From the NCBI GenBank assembly GCA_043747595.1, contig JAYTOX010000070.1:1-53312 (forward strand): a DNA stretch of 53,312 nucleotides, written 5' to 3'. The translations under genes were made by a program, and so were the position numbers. Below, piece by piece: positions 41,800 through 50,722 of the stretch. The DNA is from JADKIH01 sp043747595. GTDB lineage: Bacteria > Bacteroidota > Bacteroidia > AKYH767-A > 2013-40CM-41-45. The stretch's first letter is position 1; each line of letters opens with the position of its first letter. Below the pieces are notes generated by a model, which did no database searches, had not been told where the DNA came from, and saw nothing but the letters and a program-made list of their open reading frames with translations.

Positions 41800-43425
41800 T
41801 TAGAAAACTGAGATAAGTCGCTTGAATGCAAAATAGAGAAGTAAAGAGCAGGTCATAAACGCGCAGATAAATCCGATATAGTCTCCATTCCTTCCGTAAA
41901 AGGTGATTATTTCATTTCTATACAGAGTAGCTTTTAGCGCATCTTCTTTCCACCATTCAGTTTTGGCTAAAACATCGCCACGTTGGTTAATGAAGCAGCT
42001 GATTCCTGTATTGGCTGAACGTGCCACATCCTTTCTAAATTCAATTGCCATTAATCGAGCGTAATTCATATGTTGACGATAGCCGGGTGTATTTCGCCAC
42101 CATCCATCATTTGTAATCACTGCAATAAACTGAGAGCTGTCGCGAATATATCCCGACATAAAATCGCCGTAGATCGACTCGTAACAAATAGCAGGAGCGA
42201 TCTTCGTTCCATCCATAGCCACAAACGAATTTCGGTAAGCCTGCGTGCCAAGACTGCCTGAGGTGCCACCTAATTCAAGAGCATATTTTTCAAGGAAGCC
42301 AAAGATTTTCGGATAAGGCATTTTCTCTACGCCGGGAACTAATTTACTCTTGTGATATAATTGAATTGGTTGGGCATTACCAATCATCATTGCTGCATTG
42401 AATACGTCATAGTAATAATTGGTGCCATTCAATTTACGGGCGGTAACTGTTCGTTGTGTAGAATCTAAATAGGCTTTAAATGAAGTCAAGCCTATTATCA
42501 TATTCAAATTTGGAAATTGATCGAGGTAAGTCCTTATGGTTTCAACAGGTTTTGTCGTTTCCAGTCGATCTTCCCACAACCCTTCCGGAATAGCTGTTTC
42601 CGGCGCAAGCACATATTGAGTGGCAGTATCAACTACAGTCGATGTAAGTCGAAGTATTCTGGCGAGTTGTTCGGCACCCGTTCCACTAAATTTTTCGTTG
42701 TATGGATCTACATTCGGTTGCACAATAGCTACATCAATGGGGATGCCTTTTTCGGTATGCTTATAATAGAAGTAAAGTGAAACAATAGTTGGGCCTGCAA
42801 GCAAGGTAAAGATGAGGCAAGTAAGAAAAATGATATTAATTTTTCTTAAACGTAAAAGTAAATCGCGATACCAAAAATTCTTTGCGAGTTGAAATACTAA
42901 TAAGTTAATAAGAAGCACCCAAAGCGATCCACCCAAGGCGCCGGTAAATTCATACCATTGTATCCATTCAGGATGAGTTGAAAATACATTTCCTAATGTT
43001 AGCCACGGCCAAGTTATTTCCCAGTTTAAATGGAGGTATTCAAAAGCGATCCAGAAAAAGATAAGTGAAAAATATCCCGGACCAGGGCCATGAGCTTTCT
43101 TGACACGATGAAACATGTACCAAACCACTGCCATAAAAAAACTATTAAGCCCAATTGCAACATAAGCTCCAACGTCGCTTGAGTAGTAAATCCAAAAGGT
43201 GGTAAGGATATTCCAAATTAAAAATGCTATGTAGTAATTGAAAAATATTTTCAGTCCGCTTACCTTTGCTTTAGTTCTTGAATACATATGCTCAACAAAA
43301 AGCAATGGTACAAAAGCAACAAAAATCAATGGCGTTAGCCCATGTTCAGGCCACGAAAACCACAATAAAATTCCGGTTATCGAAGAGGTAAGAGTGAGTA
43401 AAAAGTTGTTTTTAAATTTCAACAT
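41800..43425 (-). CDS. lnt: Apolipoprotein N-acyltransferase
   Basis: Adds the third acyl chain to lipoproteins at the inner membrane. Residues about 1-215 hold the membrane domain (seven or so helices); the rest is the periplasmic nitrilase-like domain. The catalytic triad is visible: Glu in YVLAPETAIPEGLW, Lys in LYHKSKLVPGVEKMP and Cys in APAICYESIYGDFM. A final membrane helix lies at about 515-535. At 541 residues it has typical size. The presence of Lnt agrees with the lipobox proteins in this window (cytochrome c, substrate-binding protein). No operon partner; the upstream SDR gene is separated by 129 bases. Confidence 0.95.
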   Translation of the reverse strand: MLKFKNNFLLTLTSSITGILLWFSWPEHGLTPLIFVAFVPLLFVEHMYSRTKAKVSGLKIFFNYYIAFLIWNILTTFWIYYSSDVGAYVAIGLNSFFMAVVWYMFHRVKKAHGPGPGYFSLIFFWIAFEYLHLNWEITWPWLTLGNVFSTHPEWIQWYEFTGALGGSLWVLLINLLVFQLAKNFWYRDLLLRLRKINIIFLTCLIFTLLAGPTIVSLYFYYKHTEKGIPIDVAIVQPNVDPYNEKFSGTGAEQLARILRLTSTVVDTATQYVLAPETAIPEGLWEDRLETTKPVETIRTYLDQFPNLNMIIGLTSFKAYLDSTQRTVTARKLNGTNYYYDVFNAAMMIGNAQPIQLYHKSKLVPGVEKMPYPKIFGFLEKYALELGGTSGSLGTQAYRNSFVAMDGTKIAPAICYESIYGDFMSGYIRDSSQFIAVITNDGWWRNTPGYRQHMNYARLMAIEFRKDVARSANTGISCFINQRGDVLAKTEWWKEDALKATLYRNEIITFYGRNGDYIGFICAFMTCSLLLYFAFKRLISVF

Positions 43426-43554
43426 ATTGTCTGGTGCAAGATGTGTAAAAAAGTTGAAATTGTAAATTAGTTTTCGATAAAGGAAAGGTCAAATTTTCAT
43501 TAAGGGATGAGGTGAACATAAGTAGGGCTAGATAGTTCTTTATGGTCAGTGTTC

Positions 43555-44313
43555 TTACGATTTTTTATAGAAATTCTGTGTGTTTGCTTGTGCTGTGCAG
43601 GTAACAACGATATCGTTTAAAACGACATGTGGCGGACGAGTGGCAACAAAGAAAACGATATCGGCAATGTCTTCCGGTTTCAATGGTTCATAACCCTCAT
43701 ACGTCTTTTTTGCACGTTCTGAATTTCCTCCGAATCTTACTTGCGAAAATTCCGTTTCTGCAGCACCCGGGTCAATCGATGTAACTTTTATTCCGTGTTC
43801 AAGCATATCAATTCTCATGCTTTTAGTAATGGCGTCGACTGCAAATTTTGTTGCACAATAAATATTTCCTTTCGGATATACTTCCTTTCCGGCTATAGAA
43901 CTAATATTGATGATATGACCTTTTCCGGCAGTTATCATCATTGGCATAATAAGCCGCGAAGTATAAAGCAACCCTTTAATGTTCGTGTCGATCATTAGGT
44001 CCCAGTCGTCTGTATTTCCCTCTTGAATTGTGGAAAATCCGGCGGCCAATCCGGCATTATTAACCAATACATCGATTGTTTTAAAGTCGTGTGGGAGTGA
44101 GTTGATTGCATTTTTTGCCGCCTCTTGATCGCGAATGTCATAATTTAGCGATTGGACTTTTGATCCATATAGTTCGTAAATTTCTTTTTCAATTGCTCTC
44201 AATCGCTCTTCTCTTCTGCCGGTAATAATTAGCTGGTAACCATGCTCGGCAAATTTATAGGCAATTGCTTTTCCAAATCCGGAGGTGGCTCCGGTAATAA
44301 AAATAGTTTTCAT
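43555..44313 (-). CDS. Short-chain dehydrogenase/reductase
   Basis: NAD(P)-dependent oxidoreductase of the classical SDR family, 252 residues. Nucleotide-binding TGATSGFGKAIA near the start; the following Arg-rich TGRREERL favours NADP. VNNAGLAAGF and the catalytic region with Ser in INISSIAGKEVYP and the YCATK motif are present, so the enzyme is probably active. It resembles YdfG-type 3-hydroxy acid dehydrogenases by its C-terminal layout (DPGAAETEFSQVRFGGN). I use the ATG at 44313; a TTG two codons upstream is also in frame. The substrate is not certain. Confidence 0.88.
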   Translation of the reverse strand: MKTIFITGATSGFGKAIAYKFAEHGYQLIITGRREERLRAIEKEIYELYGSKVQSLNYDIRDQEAAKNAINSLPHDFKTIDVLVNNAGLAAGFSTIQEGNTDDWDLMIDTNIKGLLYTSRLIMPMMITAGKGHIINISSIAGKEVYPKGNIYCATKFAVDAITKSMRIDMLEHGIKVTSIDPGAAETEFSQVRFGGNSERAKKTYEGYEPLKPEDIADIVFFVATRPPHVVLNDIVVTCTAQANTQNFYKKS

Positions 44314-44406
44314 GATCAATTATTATTTTGCACTTATACGCAAGTTTATTTTTTGAATATAATAAAAAAATCATTTAATGACTAACTACAAATTGATATT
44401 GAATCT

Positions 44407-46323
44407 TCAATCTTCGTTGGCATGATTTAATTTACTGTTCTTATAACTAAATCCAAAATAGATCGACAATCCCACGACTAACCAAATAGAAAAGCCTATC
44501 CAATTAGAAATTCCTAATTCGCTCATCATATACAAACAACTGATTAAGCCTAACATTGGAATTAGCGATAAATTATTTCTGAAAGATAAATAAGTTAGGT
44601 ATAAACAAGTAATCAGGAATATCCACGTTGGAATCTTGTGTTTGAATACATCAAACCCGCTGTCGTATTTTTTATCATTGGGAATATTCATATTAATAAC
44701 TGCCGTTTGATAATCAGTTTCGCCGAGCGATTTTAAATAAGTGTCGATCTCAGAATTTGATTTTGCAAAATTTTCTGCCGCAGAATTTTCAATTTGTTTT
44801 TTAATAATTGTTGCTTCTGCCGGTGTTATTTTATTTATCAGATCACTAATGCTTACGATTGTAGGTTTATTTTTAAAAAAATTAATTGTATTTTCTTTAT
44901 TGAAATTGAGTGAAAGAAAAATACCAAGCACAATCATTGGCAAAAGGAAATATTTTGAATTAATGTAAGGTGTTTTAAATTTTCCTCTTGGTGCATCCGG
45001 TGTCATTTCTAATTTAAGTACGCCAGCACAAACTAAAACAAACGCGAAGAGCGTCCCAATGCTACACAAGTCGGTTACCCATGTCAAATTCATAAATAAG
45101 GCAGGAATAGCAACAACAAAACCTGTTACAATGGTAGCAAACGAAGGCGTTTTATATTTCGGATGAATTTTAGAAAATTTCTTTGGTAGTAATCCATCGC
45201 GACTCATGCTCATCCAAATTCTTGGTTGTCCAAGTTGAAATACAAGTAAAACACTAGCCATGGCAACAATAGCACTTACTCCAATTACAGCCGATATCCA
45301 TTTCATTCCTAATCGTTCGAAAACAAATGCAAGAGGATCGCCAACGGCAAGTTCTGTATAGTGTACCATACCTGTTAGTACAAGTGCAATTGCAACATAT
45401 AAAATCGTACAAATAATAATTGCCCACATCATACCTCGAGGTAAATCTCGCTGTGGGTTTTTGCATTCTTCAGCTGTAGTACTAATAGCATCAAATCCGA
45501 TGTACGCGAAAAATACGGCCGACACGCCTTTTAGTATTCCGCCAATGCCATTAGGGTTAAATGGATGCCAGTTTTCTGTATTTACATAGGCAGATCCGAC
45601 AATAATAACCATAAGCACAATAATAATTTTAATGAGCACCATAATATTGCCGGCGTTTTTCGATTCTTTCATTCCGCGATAAACTAACCATGTAATTAGA
45701 AAAATTATTAGCAGTGCAGGAAGGTCAGCAACAATATGAAAGCCGAATAATTGCGGCGCATTTTGCCAAGCATTGTACGATTCTTTAATTGGGGCGTCTA
45801 GATTTTCAAAAAGTTTTCCACTAGCCATTAAAGTTTCTCCTACATGGTGACCTCTACTTGCACTCAAATAGTCCATCGTCATCCACTCAGGTAAATTGTA
45901 ACCAATCGAACTGAGGAGTCCGGTGAAGTAATCAGACCACGAAATAGCAACAGTAATATTTCCAATAGCGTACTCCATAATCAAAGCCCATCCAATTATC
46001 CATGCAATCAATTCACCAAAGGCAACGTAGCTGTAGGTGTAGGCGCTTCCAGAAACAGGTACCATAGATGCAAACTCAGCGTATGCAAATGCTGCAAAGC
46101 CGCAGGCAATAGCTGTAAAGAGAAATAGAAAAACAACAGCAGGACCTCCATTTGCACTTGCATTGCCGATGGTGCTAAAAATCCCGGCTCCGATTATAGC
46201 AGCAATTCCCAATGCAGTTAAATCACGTACGCCCAAATGCCTTGCTAACGACCCACTTTGCCCTTCACGTGCTTTGGATTGCTCTAATATTTTTGCGACA
46301 GATTTTTTTCGAAATAAGTTCAT
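44407..46323 (-). CDS. APC-superfamily amino-acid permease with large hydrophilic insertion
   Basis: A 638-residue transporter resembling the cationic amino-acid transporter (CAT/YfnA) group: LARHLGVRDLTALGIAAIIGAGIFSTIG contains the unwound first helix, and YAEFASMVPVSGSAYTYSYVAFGE and IGFDAISTTAEECKNPQRDLPRGM are conserved transporter segments. About 12-14 helices. Unusual is a roughly 95-residue hydrophilic stretch (about 473-567) between two late helices, helical and Lys/Glu/Asn-rich, and a smaller loop near residues 150-200. Substrate probably a basic or neutral amino acid. Only 43 bases separate it from the upstream gene on the same strand. Confidence 0.88.
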   Translation of the reverse strand: MNLFRKKSVAKILEQSKAREGQSGSLARHLGVRDLTALGIAAIIGAGIFSTIGNASANGGPAVVFLFLFTAIACGFAAFAYAEFASMVPVSGSAYTYSYVAFGELIAWIIGWALIMEYAIGNITVAISWSDYFTGLLSSIGYNLPEWMTMDYLSASRGHHVGETLMASGKLFENLDAPIKESYNAWQNAPQLFGFHIVADLPALLIIFLITWLVYRGMKESKNAGNIMVLIKIIIVLMVIIVGSAYVNTENWHPFNPNGIGGILKGVSAVFFAYIGFDAISTTAEECKNPQRDLPRGMMWAIIICTILYVAIALVLTGMVHYTELAVGDPLAFVFERLGMKWISAVIGVSAIVAMASVLLVFQLGQPRIWMSMSRDGLLPKKFSKIHPKYKTPSFATIVTGFVVAIPALFMNLTWVTDLCSIGTLFAFVLVCAGVLKLEMTPDAPRGKFKTPYINSKYFLLPMIVLGIFLSLNFNKENTINFFKNKPTIVSISDLINKITPAEATIIKKQIENSAAENFAKSNSEIDTYLKSLGETDYQTAVINMNIPNDKKYDSGFDVFKHKIPTWIFLITCLYLTYLSFRNNLSLIPMLGLISCLYMMSELGISNWIGFSIWLVVGLSIYFGFSYKNSKLNHANED

Positions 46324-46366
46324 AGTTTCAGTGGTGATTCTTACGTGTTTTAAAACTCAATAATAA

Positions 46367-47644
46367 TCATTTTAAAATTCTCTTTTCGGTTAAATTAAGT
46401 AGTACGAAGCCTAAAAAAGGAAGTGCAGGAATCTTATATCTTACTGTTGCACCCAAAACCGGTGTGGTAAGTCCAATAAGCACATAAAGTGTAAAAATAA
46501 AAAAGATACACATCCAAAAAAATCCGGGATCGTTGAATTTTGGTTTTTGGTAGAATACTATCGCTAGTGAACAAAGCAAAACGATAATAATATTCTCTAT
46601 CGCTGAAAATAAGATGAAGGGATTATTATGGATGTCGGTAATAAATGGTCTGAAAAAGGTGGTTGCAAATGCGTTAGGAACATGTTGAATAACACTCCAT
46701 GAGGTATAGCCTAATCGAGGTATCTCAATTAAACTTTTGCTATCGACCGAATTTGCAAAACCGTAAAAATTTGATTGCTTCCAATACAACATAAAAGATA
46801 GATTGTATTCAGGAAATAAGTAATGGAAGTTAAATGCAACAAAGAAAAATAAGAAATATGTAATTGCCATTATTGAAAAAACATTCTTCCGATTTTTCCT
46901 ATATGAGTTCCACCATACCAATAAGCCAGGAGCCAATAAAACAATAATATAAAATTTCGTCAAGCTCAGAAGAGCAAGAGAGAAAAGTAAGCCTGTAGTT
47001 TTTTTTAAATTGGCGCCATGATAAATTATTCCATGTAGAAAGTAAATAAACATTCCTAAGCCAAATAGGAGTAGGCCATCTTTCAATAAACCTGACCCCC
47101 AAAACATCAGCGAAGGAAAGAAAAATGTGAGAATAAATATTTCCCTGGTAGCTTTTGAAAGCAGTTGGTTGAATACTTTGAATAAACAAAAAAGACCTGT
47201 AAAAGAAAATATATTCATGAACACTACATGCACATAATAATAGCCAAATGAAAAGAGTTGGAAAAATGCATTGATACGAATAATAGTTCGATTGTCGTTA
47301 AATAACATATTTGTATTTAACCAAGCATCCATTCGTTCATAATACGGCCTTAGTTCCGGAGCATCCGACCCAATGCCTGAAATCATTCTGAAGAAATCGG
47401 CCGGATGTTCGTGCAATGCATCAAAAAGTATTTTGCTGTCATTAAAAAATTTCCACGTATCGGTCGTTTTCGTATTTGTATAATGATAGGTGTAAATTAA
47501 TCCGAGTATTACACCGGAAATTACTTTGAGTATAAAAAGGATTGCAGGCCAATTGAGGGGTAAATTTTCTACACGGAAGAAAGTTGATTTCTTAATGAAA
47601 TAAATGAAAGCTAAAATATATATGCTAACAAGAACTATTTGCAT
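46367..47644 (-). CDS. Multi-spanning membrane protein of unknown function
   Basis: A 425-residue protein with about ten or eleven hydrophobic helices. I do not recognise a firm family. Landmarks are YHYTNTKTTDTWKFFNDSKILF in an early loop, SLMFWGSGLLKDGLLLFGLGMFIYF in the centre (a motif I associate with glycosyltransferase/polymerase-like membrane proteins of Bacteroidota, EpsG- or GT39-like) and VRYKIPALPFLGFVLLNL near the end. A role in polysaccharide synthesis is possible by resemblance only. It lies directly upstream of the permease gene, and they may be co-transcribed. Upstream gene purL is divergent. Confidence 0.6.
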   Translation of the reverse strand: MQIVLVSIYILAFIYFIKKSTFFRVENLPLNWPAILFILKVISGVILGLIYTYHYTNTKTTDTWKFFNDSKILFDALHEHPADFFRMISGIGSDAPELRPYYERMDAWLNTNMLFNDNRTIIRINAFFQLFSFGYYYVHVVFMNIFSFTGLFCLFKVFNQLLSKATREIFILTFFFPSLMFWGSGLLKDGLLLFGLGMFIYFLHGIIYHGANLKKTTGLLFSLALLSLTKFYIIVLLAPGLLVWWNSYRKNRKNVFSIMAITYFLFFFVAFNFHYLFPEYNLSFMLYWKQSNFYGFANSVDSKSLIEIPRLGYTSWSVIQHVPNAFATTFFRPFITDIHNNPFILFSAIENIIIVLLCSLAIVFYQKPKFNDPGFFWMCIFFIFTLYVLIGLTTPVLGATVRYKIPALPFLGFVLLNLTEKRILK

Positions 47645-47877
47645 TCTTTTAAATGGCTATTTGAGAACGAAGAAAGTCAATTTAAAATTCCTGTGTAAGA
47701 AATCAGCTAGACCTATCGTTCTGATTTGGCACTCATTCTGTTTAATTTCCATCGATGGAGCGTTGCAAGTTAGTAAAATATGCAGTTCTCATCTTGGCGA
47801 ATGCAAGTGAAGTAGATAAAAAGTTATTAATACTTTTCGAGTTTTGTTAAGAAAAAAAAAGATAGATAGCGTTTTTC

Positions 47878-47911
47878 TTGGCCTCGCTCTCGAGGTGAAT
47901 TGTTACCTTTG
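47878..47911 (+). promoter_or_regulatory. Promoter for purL with palindrome in the spacer
   Basis: A perfect -7 element TACCTTTG lies at 47904-47911, and TTG at 47878-47880 could be the -33 element (23-base spacer, slightly long). Inside the spacer, CCTCG (47882-47886) and CGAGG (47891-47895) form a dyad, a possible operator. Transcription would start near 47918, giving a leader of about 16 nt to the ATG at 47934. Confidence 0.5.
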
Positions 47912-47933
47912 TAATGATAATATAAATCATAAA

Positions 47934-50162
47934 ATGTCAGAATTATTAGAACAAGTTGTTACTGTGGAATCGGCAAAAGAATTAGGGCTTTTACCGGAAG
48001 AATTTGAAAAAATTAAGCAGTATTTAGGACGGATACCTAATTTTACAGAATTGAGCATTTATAGTGTAATGTGGAGTGAGCATTGCTCATATAAGAATTC
48101 AATCGTTTGGTTAAAGACACTGCCTAAAGAAGGGCCTCATATTTTAGCTAAGGCAGGAACGGAAAATGCTGGTTTAGTCTCAATCGGTGATGGACTTGCA
48201 TGCGCTTTTAAAATTGAATCGCACAATCATCCTTCGGCAATCGAGCCATATCAAGGTGCTGCTACGGGTGTAGGAGGAATTAATCGCGATATTTTTACTA
48301 TGGGCGCTCGTCCTATTGCTCAGTTAAATTCACTTCGTTTTGGGAATCCTCAATTGGAAAAAACAAAGTGGTTATTACGTGGTGTCGTAAAAGGAATTGG
48401 CGATTATGGAAATGCATTCGGAGTTCCTACTGTTGGTGGTGAATTATTTTTCGATGATTGTTATAATGTAAATCCATTGGTGAATGCTATGTCTGCCGGA
48501 ATTGTTGAAGAAGGTAAGACGGTTTCAGCTACCTCCTACGGAGTAGGCAATCCTGTTTTCATCGTCGGTTCTGCAACGGGGAAAGATGGTATTCATGGTG
48601 CTACTTTTGCAAGTGGCGATCTGCATAGCGATTCTGCCGAAGATCTTCCTTCTGTTCAAGTTGGTGATCCATTCACCGAAAAACTATTGATGGAAGCATC
48701 GTTAGAATTAATTGAAACGAAAGCGTTAATCGGCATGCAAGATATGGGTGCTGCCGGAATTATTTGCTCGACTTCAGAAATGTCTGCTAAAGGCAAACAT
48801 GGTATGAATATTTATCTTGATAAAGTCCCAACTCGTCAAAAAAATATGCAGCCGTGGGAAATATTGTTAAGTGAGTCGCAAGAACGGATGTTAGTTGTTG
48901 TAAAAAAAGGTAGGGAAAAGGAAGTACTAGCTATTTTTGACAAGTGGGATTTAAATTGTGTTCAGATTGGAGACGTAACTTCCGGTACGCAGTTAAAATT
49001 TTATATGGATAGTGAACTGATAGCAAATGTACCTGCCGATTCGCTTGTACTTGGTGGCGGAGCTCCTGTTTATGAAAGAGAATATTCTGTGCCGAGTTAC
49101 TATTACGAAAATAAAAAATTTACCATCTCCTCTGTTGAAGAGCCGGAAGATTTAAAAATAGTAGCAGATTTTTTATTGGCTCATCCAAACATCGCTTCTA
49201 AAAAGTGGGTTACTTCTCAGTATGATTCGATGGTTGGTACGGTTAATATGACCACCAATTCGCCTAGCGATGCAGCTGTGATAGATGTTCGTGGAACTAA
49301 TAAAGCAATAGCATTGACTGTCGATTGTAATGCCCGTTACGTTTATGCTGATCCGGAACTCGGTTGTTCGATTGCAGTTGCTGAAGCTGCACGAAACATT
49401 ATTTGTAGCGGTGGTGAACCATCTGCTATTACGAATTGCCTGAATTTTGGAAACCCATATAACAAAGAAGTGTACTGGCAATTTGTTCAGTCAATTAAAG
49501 GAATGGGTAAGGCATGTCGTAAATTCCAAACGCCAGTAACAGGAGGTAATGTTAGTTTTTACAATCAGTCGTCTGATGAAGGCCCGGTTTTCCCAACACC
49601 AACAATTGGTATGTTAGGTATTCTCGAAGACAAAAGTAATCGGATGACACTCGATTTTAAAGCAGCCGGCGATTCCATTTTTATGATCGGAGAATCGAAG
49701 GATGATATAGGAAGTTCTGAATATTTATATTCATTCCATAATATTAAAAAATCGCCTGTGCCGTTTTTCGATTTAGAAAGTGAATATAAAATTCATCATG
49801 TATTGAAATATTTAATCAGAAAAGATTTGGTTGAATCGGCTCATGATGTTTCTGACGGAGGCTTGTACATTACTTTAGCAGAATCGTCGATGCCGAATAA
49901 TTTAGGCTTTGCTATAGAAACAGATTTTGATGTGAGAGCCGACGCTTTTCTATTTGGAGAGGCGCAGGGCAGAATAATAGTTTCTGTTCGTCCGGAAAAG
50001 TTAGATGCTTTTGTTGATTTTTTGTCGGAAGCAGATGTGGAGTTTTCAAATTTAGGTGAAGTTACTGAAGGGCCAATTTTAATCGACGAGCAATCGTTTG
50101 GTCATATAGCCGATGCAAAATTGTTATATGATAATGCCATCGCTAATTTGATGTCACACTAA
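47934..50162 (+). CDS. purL: Phosphoribosylformylglycinamidine synthase subunit PurL
   Basis: Fourth step of purine synthesis: FGAR to FGAM with ATP and ammonia from PurQ. The 742 residues are the small (Bacillus-type) PurL, which needs separate PurQ and PurS partners; neither is adjacent. Motifs: YSVMWSEHCSYKNS with the catalytic His, FKIESHNHPSAIEPYQGAATGVGG and DIFTMGARPIAQLNSLRFG (ATP/Mg site), SGIV-type turn, and the second-half repeat VGTVNMTTNSPSDAAVIDVRGT. The frame is open upstream to 47844, but the ATG at 47934 starts the conserved N-terminus and follows the promoter. A strong terminator lies downstream. Confidence 0.95.
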   Translation: MSELLEQVVTVESAKELGLLPEEFEKIKQYLGRIPNFTELSIYSVMWSEHCSYKNSIVWLKTLPKEGPHILAKAGTENAGLVSIGDGLACAFKIESHNHPSAIEPYQGAATGVGGINRDIFTMGARPIAQLNSLRFGNPQLEKTKWLLRGVVKGIGDYGNAFGVPTVGGELFFDDCYNVNPLVNAMSAGIVEEGKTVSATSYGVGNPVFIVGSATGKDGIHGATFASGDLHSDSAEDLPSVQVGDPFTEKLLMEASLELIETKALIGMQDMGAAGIICSTSEMSAKGKHGMNIYLDKVPTRQKNMQPWEILLSESQERMLVVVKKGREKEVLAIFDKWDLNCVQIGDVTSGTQLKFYMDSELIANVPADSLVLGGGAPVYEREYSVPSYYYENKKFTISSVEEPEDLKIVADFLLAHPNIASKKWVTSQYDSMVGTVNMTTNSPSDAAVIDVRGTNKAIALTVDCNARYVYADPELGCSIAVAEAARNIICSGGEPSAITNCLNFGNPYNKEVYWQFVQSIKGMGKACRKFQTPVTGGNVSFYNQSSDEGPVFPTPTIGMLGILEDKSNRMTLDFKAAGDSIFMIGESKDDIGSSEYLYSFHNIKKSPVPFFDLESEYKIHHVLKYLIRKDLVESAHDVSDGGLYITLAESSMPNNLGFAIETDFDVRADAFLFGEAQGRIIVSVRPEKLDAFVDFLSEADVEFSNLGEVTEGPILIDEQSFGHIADAKLLYDNAIANLMSH

Positions 50163-50175
50163 AATCTCTATCCAT

Positions 50176-50214
50176 AAAAAAAGCGGCTAATCTTTGAGGT
50201 TAGCCGCTTTTTTT
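50176..50214. terminator. Strong bidirectional terminator after purL
   Basis: AAAAAAAGCGGCTAA (50176-50190) and TTAGCCGCTTTTTTT (50200-50214) form a perfect 15-bp stem with the 9-base loop TCTTTGAGG, flanked by an A-run and T-run. It ends both purL (plus) and the convergent small secreted protein gene (minus). Confidence 0.9.
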
Positions 50215-50228
50215 ATGAGATGTATTTG

Positions 50229-50639
50229 TTATTTTTTTGTTGGTTCATCCTGCTTACAAAGCCCTACTATTTCATGGAATGTCTCGTGAACTTTACTTAA
50301 ATAAGCCTTTATTTCTTGATCTTTTTTGCCATCACTAATCATTATTGATAAAGTTGATACTTGATTCAACAACATAGCAGTAACTTCTTTCATTTTTTCA
50401 GCATTTACCTCAGCTGGAAATTCAGATAAAGACAAGTTTTTAGCTTTTTCATTCAATTCTGATATTCTCGTCTTAATAGGTGTTAAATTTCCTTCTTCAC
50501 TAGGATGGAAAGTCTCAGACATAACTGTATGGAATTCTTTTAGAGCAGGCCAAGAGTCCATAAGCGATTTTTTTGTCTCTTGTGCAAATGCTCCTGCAGA
50601 AAACAAAGCGAAGGATAGAATTGCGATTGTTAGTTTCAT
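50229..50639 (-). CDS. Small secreted helical protein of unknown function
   Basis: A 136-residue protein with a clear signal peptide (MKLTIAILSFALFSAGAFA, then QET). The mature part is almost entirely predicted helix: FHTVMSETFHPSEEGNLTPIKTRISELNEKAKNLSL, then VNAEKMKEVTAMLLNQVSTLSIMI and AYLSKVHETFHEIVGLC, suggesting a three- or four-helix bundle. His residues and a single Cys near the end are present, but no CxxCH, so it is not a c-type cytochrome as written. The family is not recognised. It lies between the purL terminator and the redoxin gene on the same strand (83 bases apart). Confidence 0.65.
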   Translation of the reverse strand: MKLTIAILSFALFSAGAFAQETKKSLMDSWPALKEFHTVMSETFHPSEEGNLTPIKTRISELNEKAKNLSLSEFPAEVNAEKMKEVTAMLLNQVSTLSIMISDGKKDQEIKAYLSKVHETFHEIVGLCKQDEPTKK

Positions 50640-50722
50640 ATTTATTATTTTTATTGGGACGTTAAACTAATTTTTGAATTGTTGATTTAATTTCTACTAA
50701 TTGAACTGTACTGTACTTTTAA

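Noticed and set aside
47727..47742. A sigma-54-like TGGCAC box upstream of purL
   Set aside because: The required GC dinucleotide at -12 is missing (GT instead), and a normal promoter lies closer to the gene.
47844..47933. Upstream extension of PurL by 30 residues
   Set aside because: The extra codons precede the promoter elements and have no similarity to PurL N-termini.
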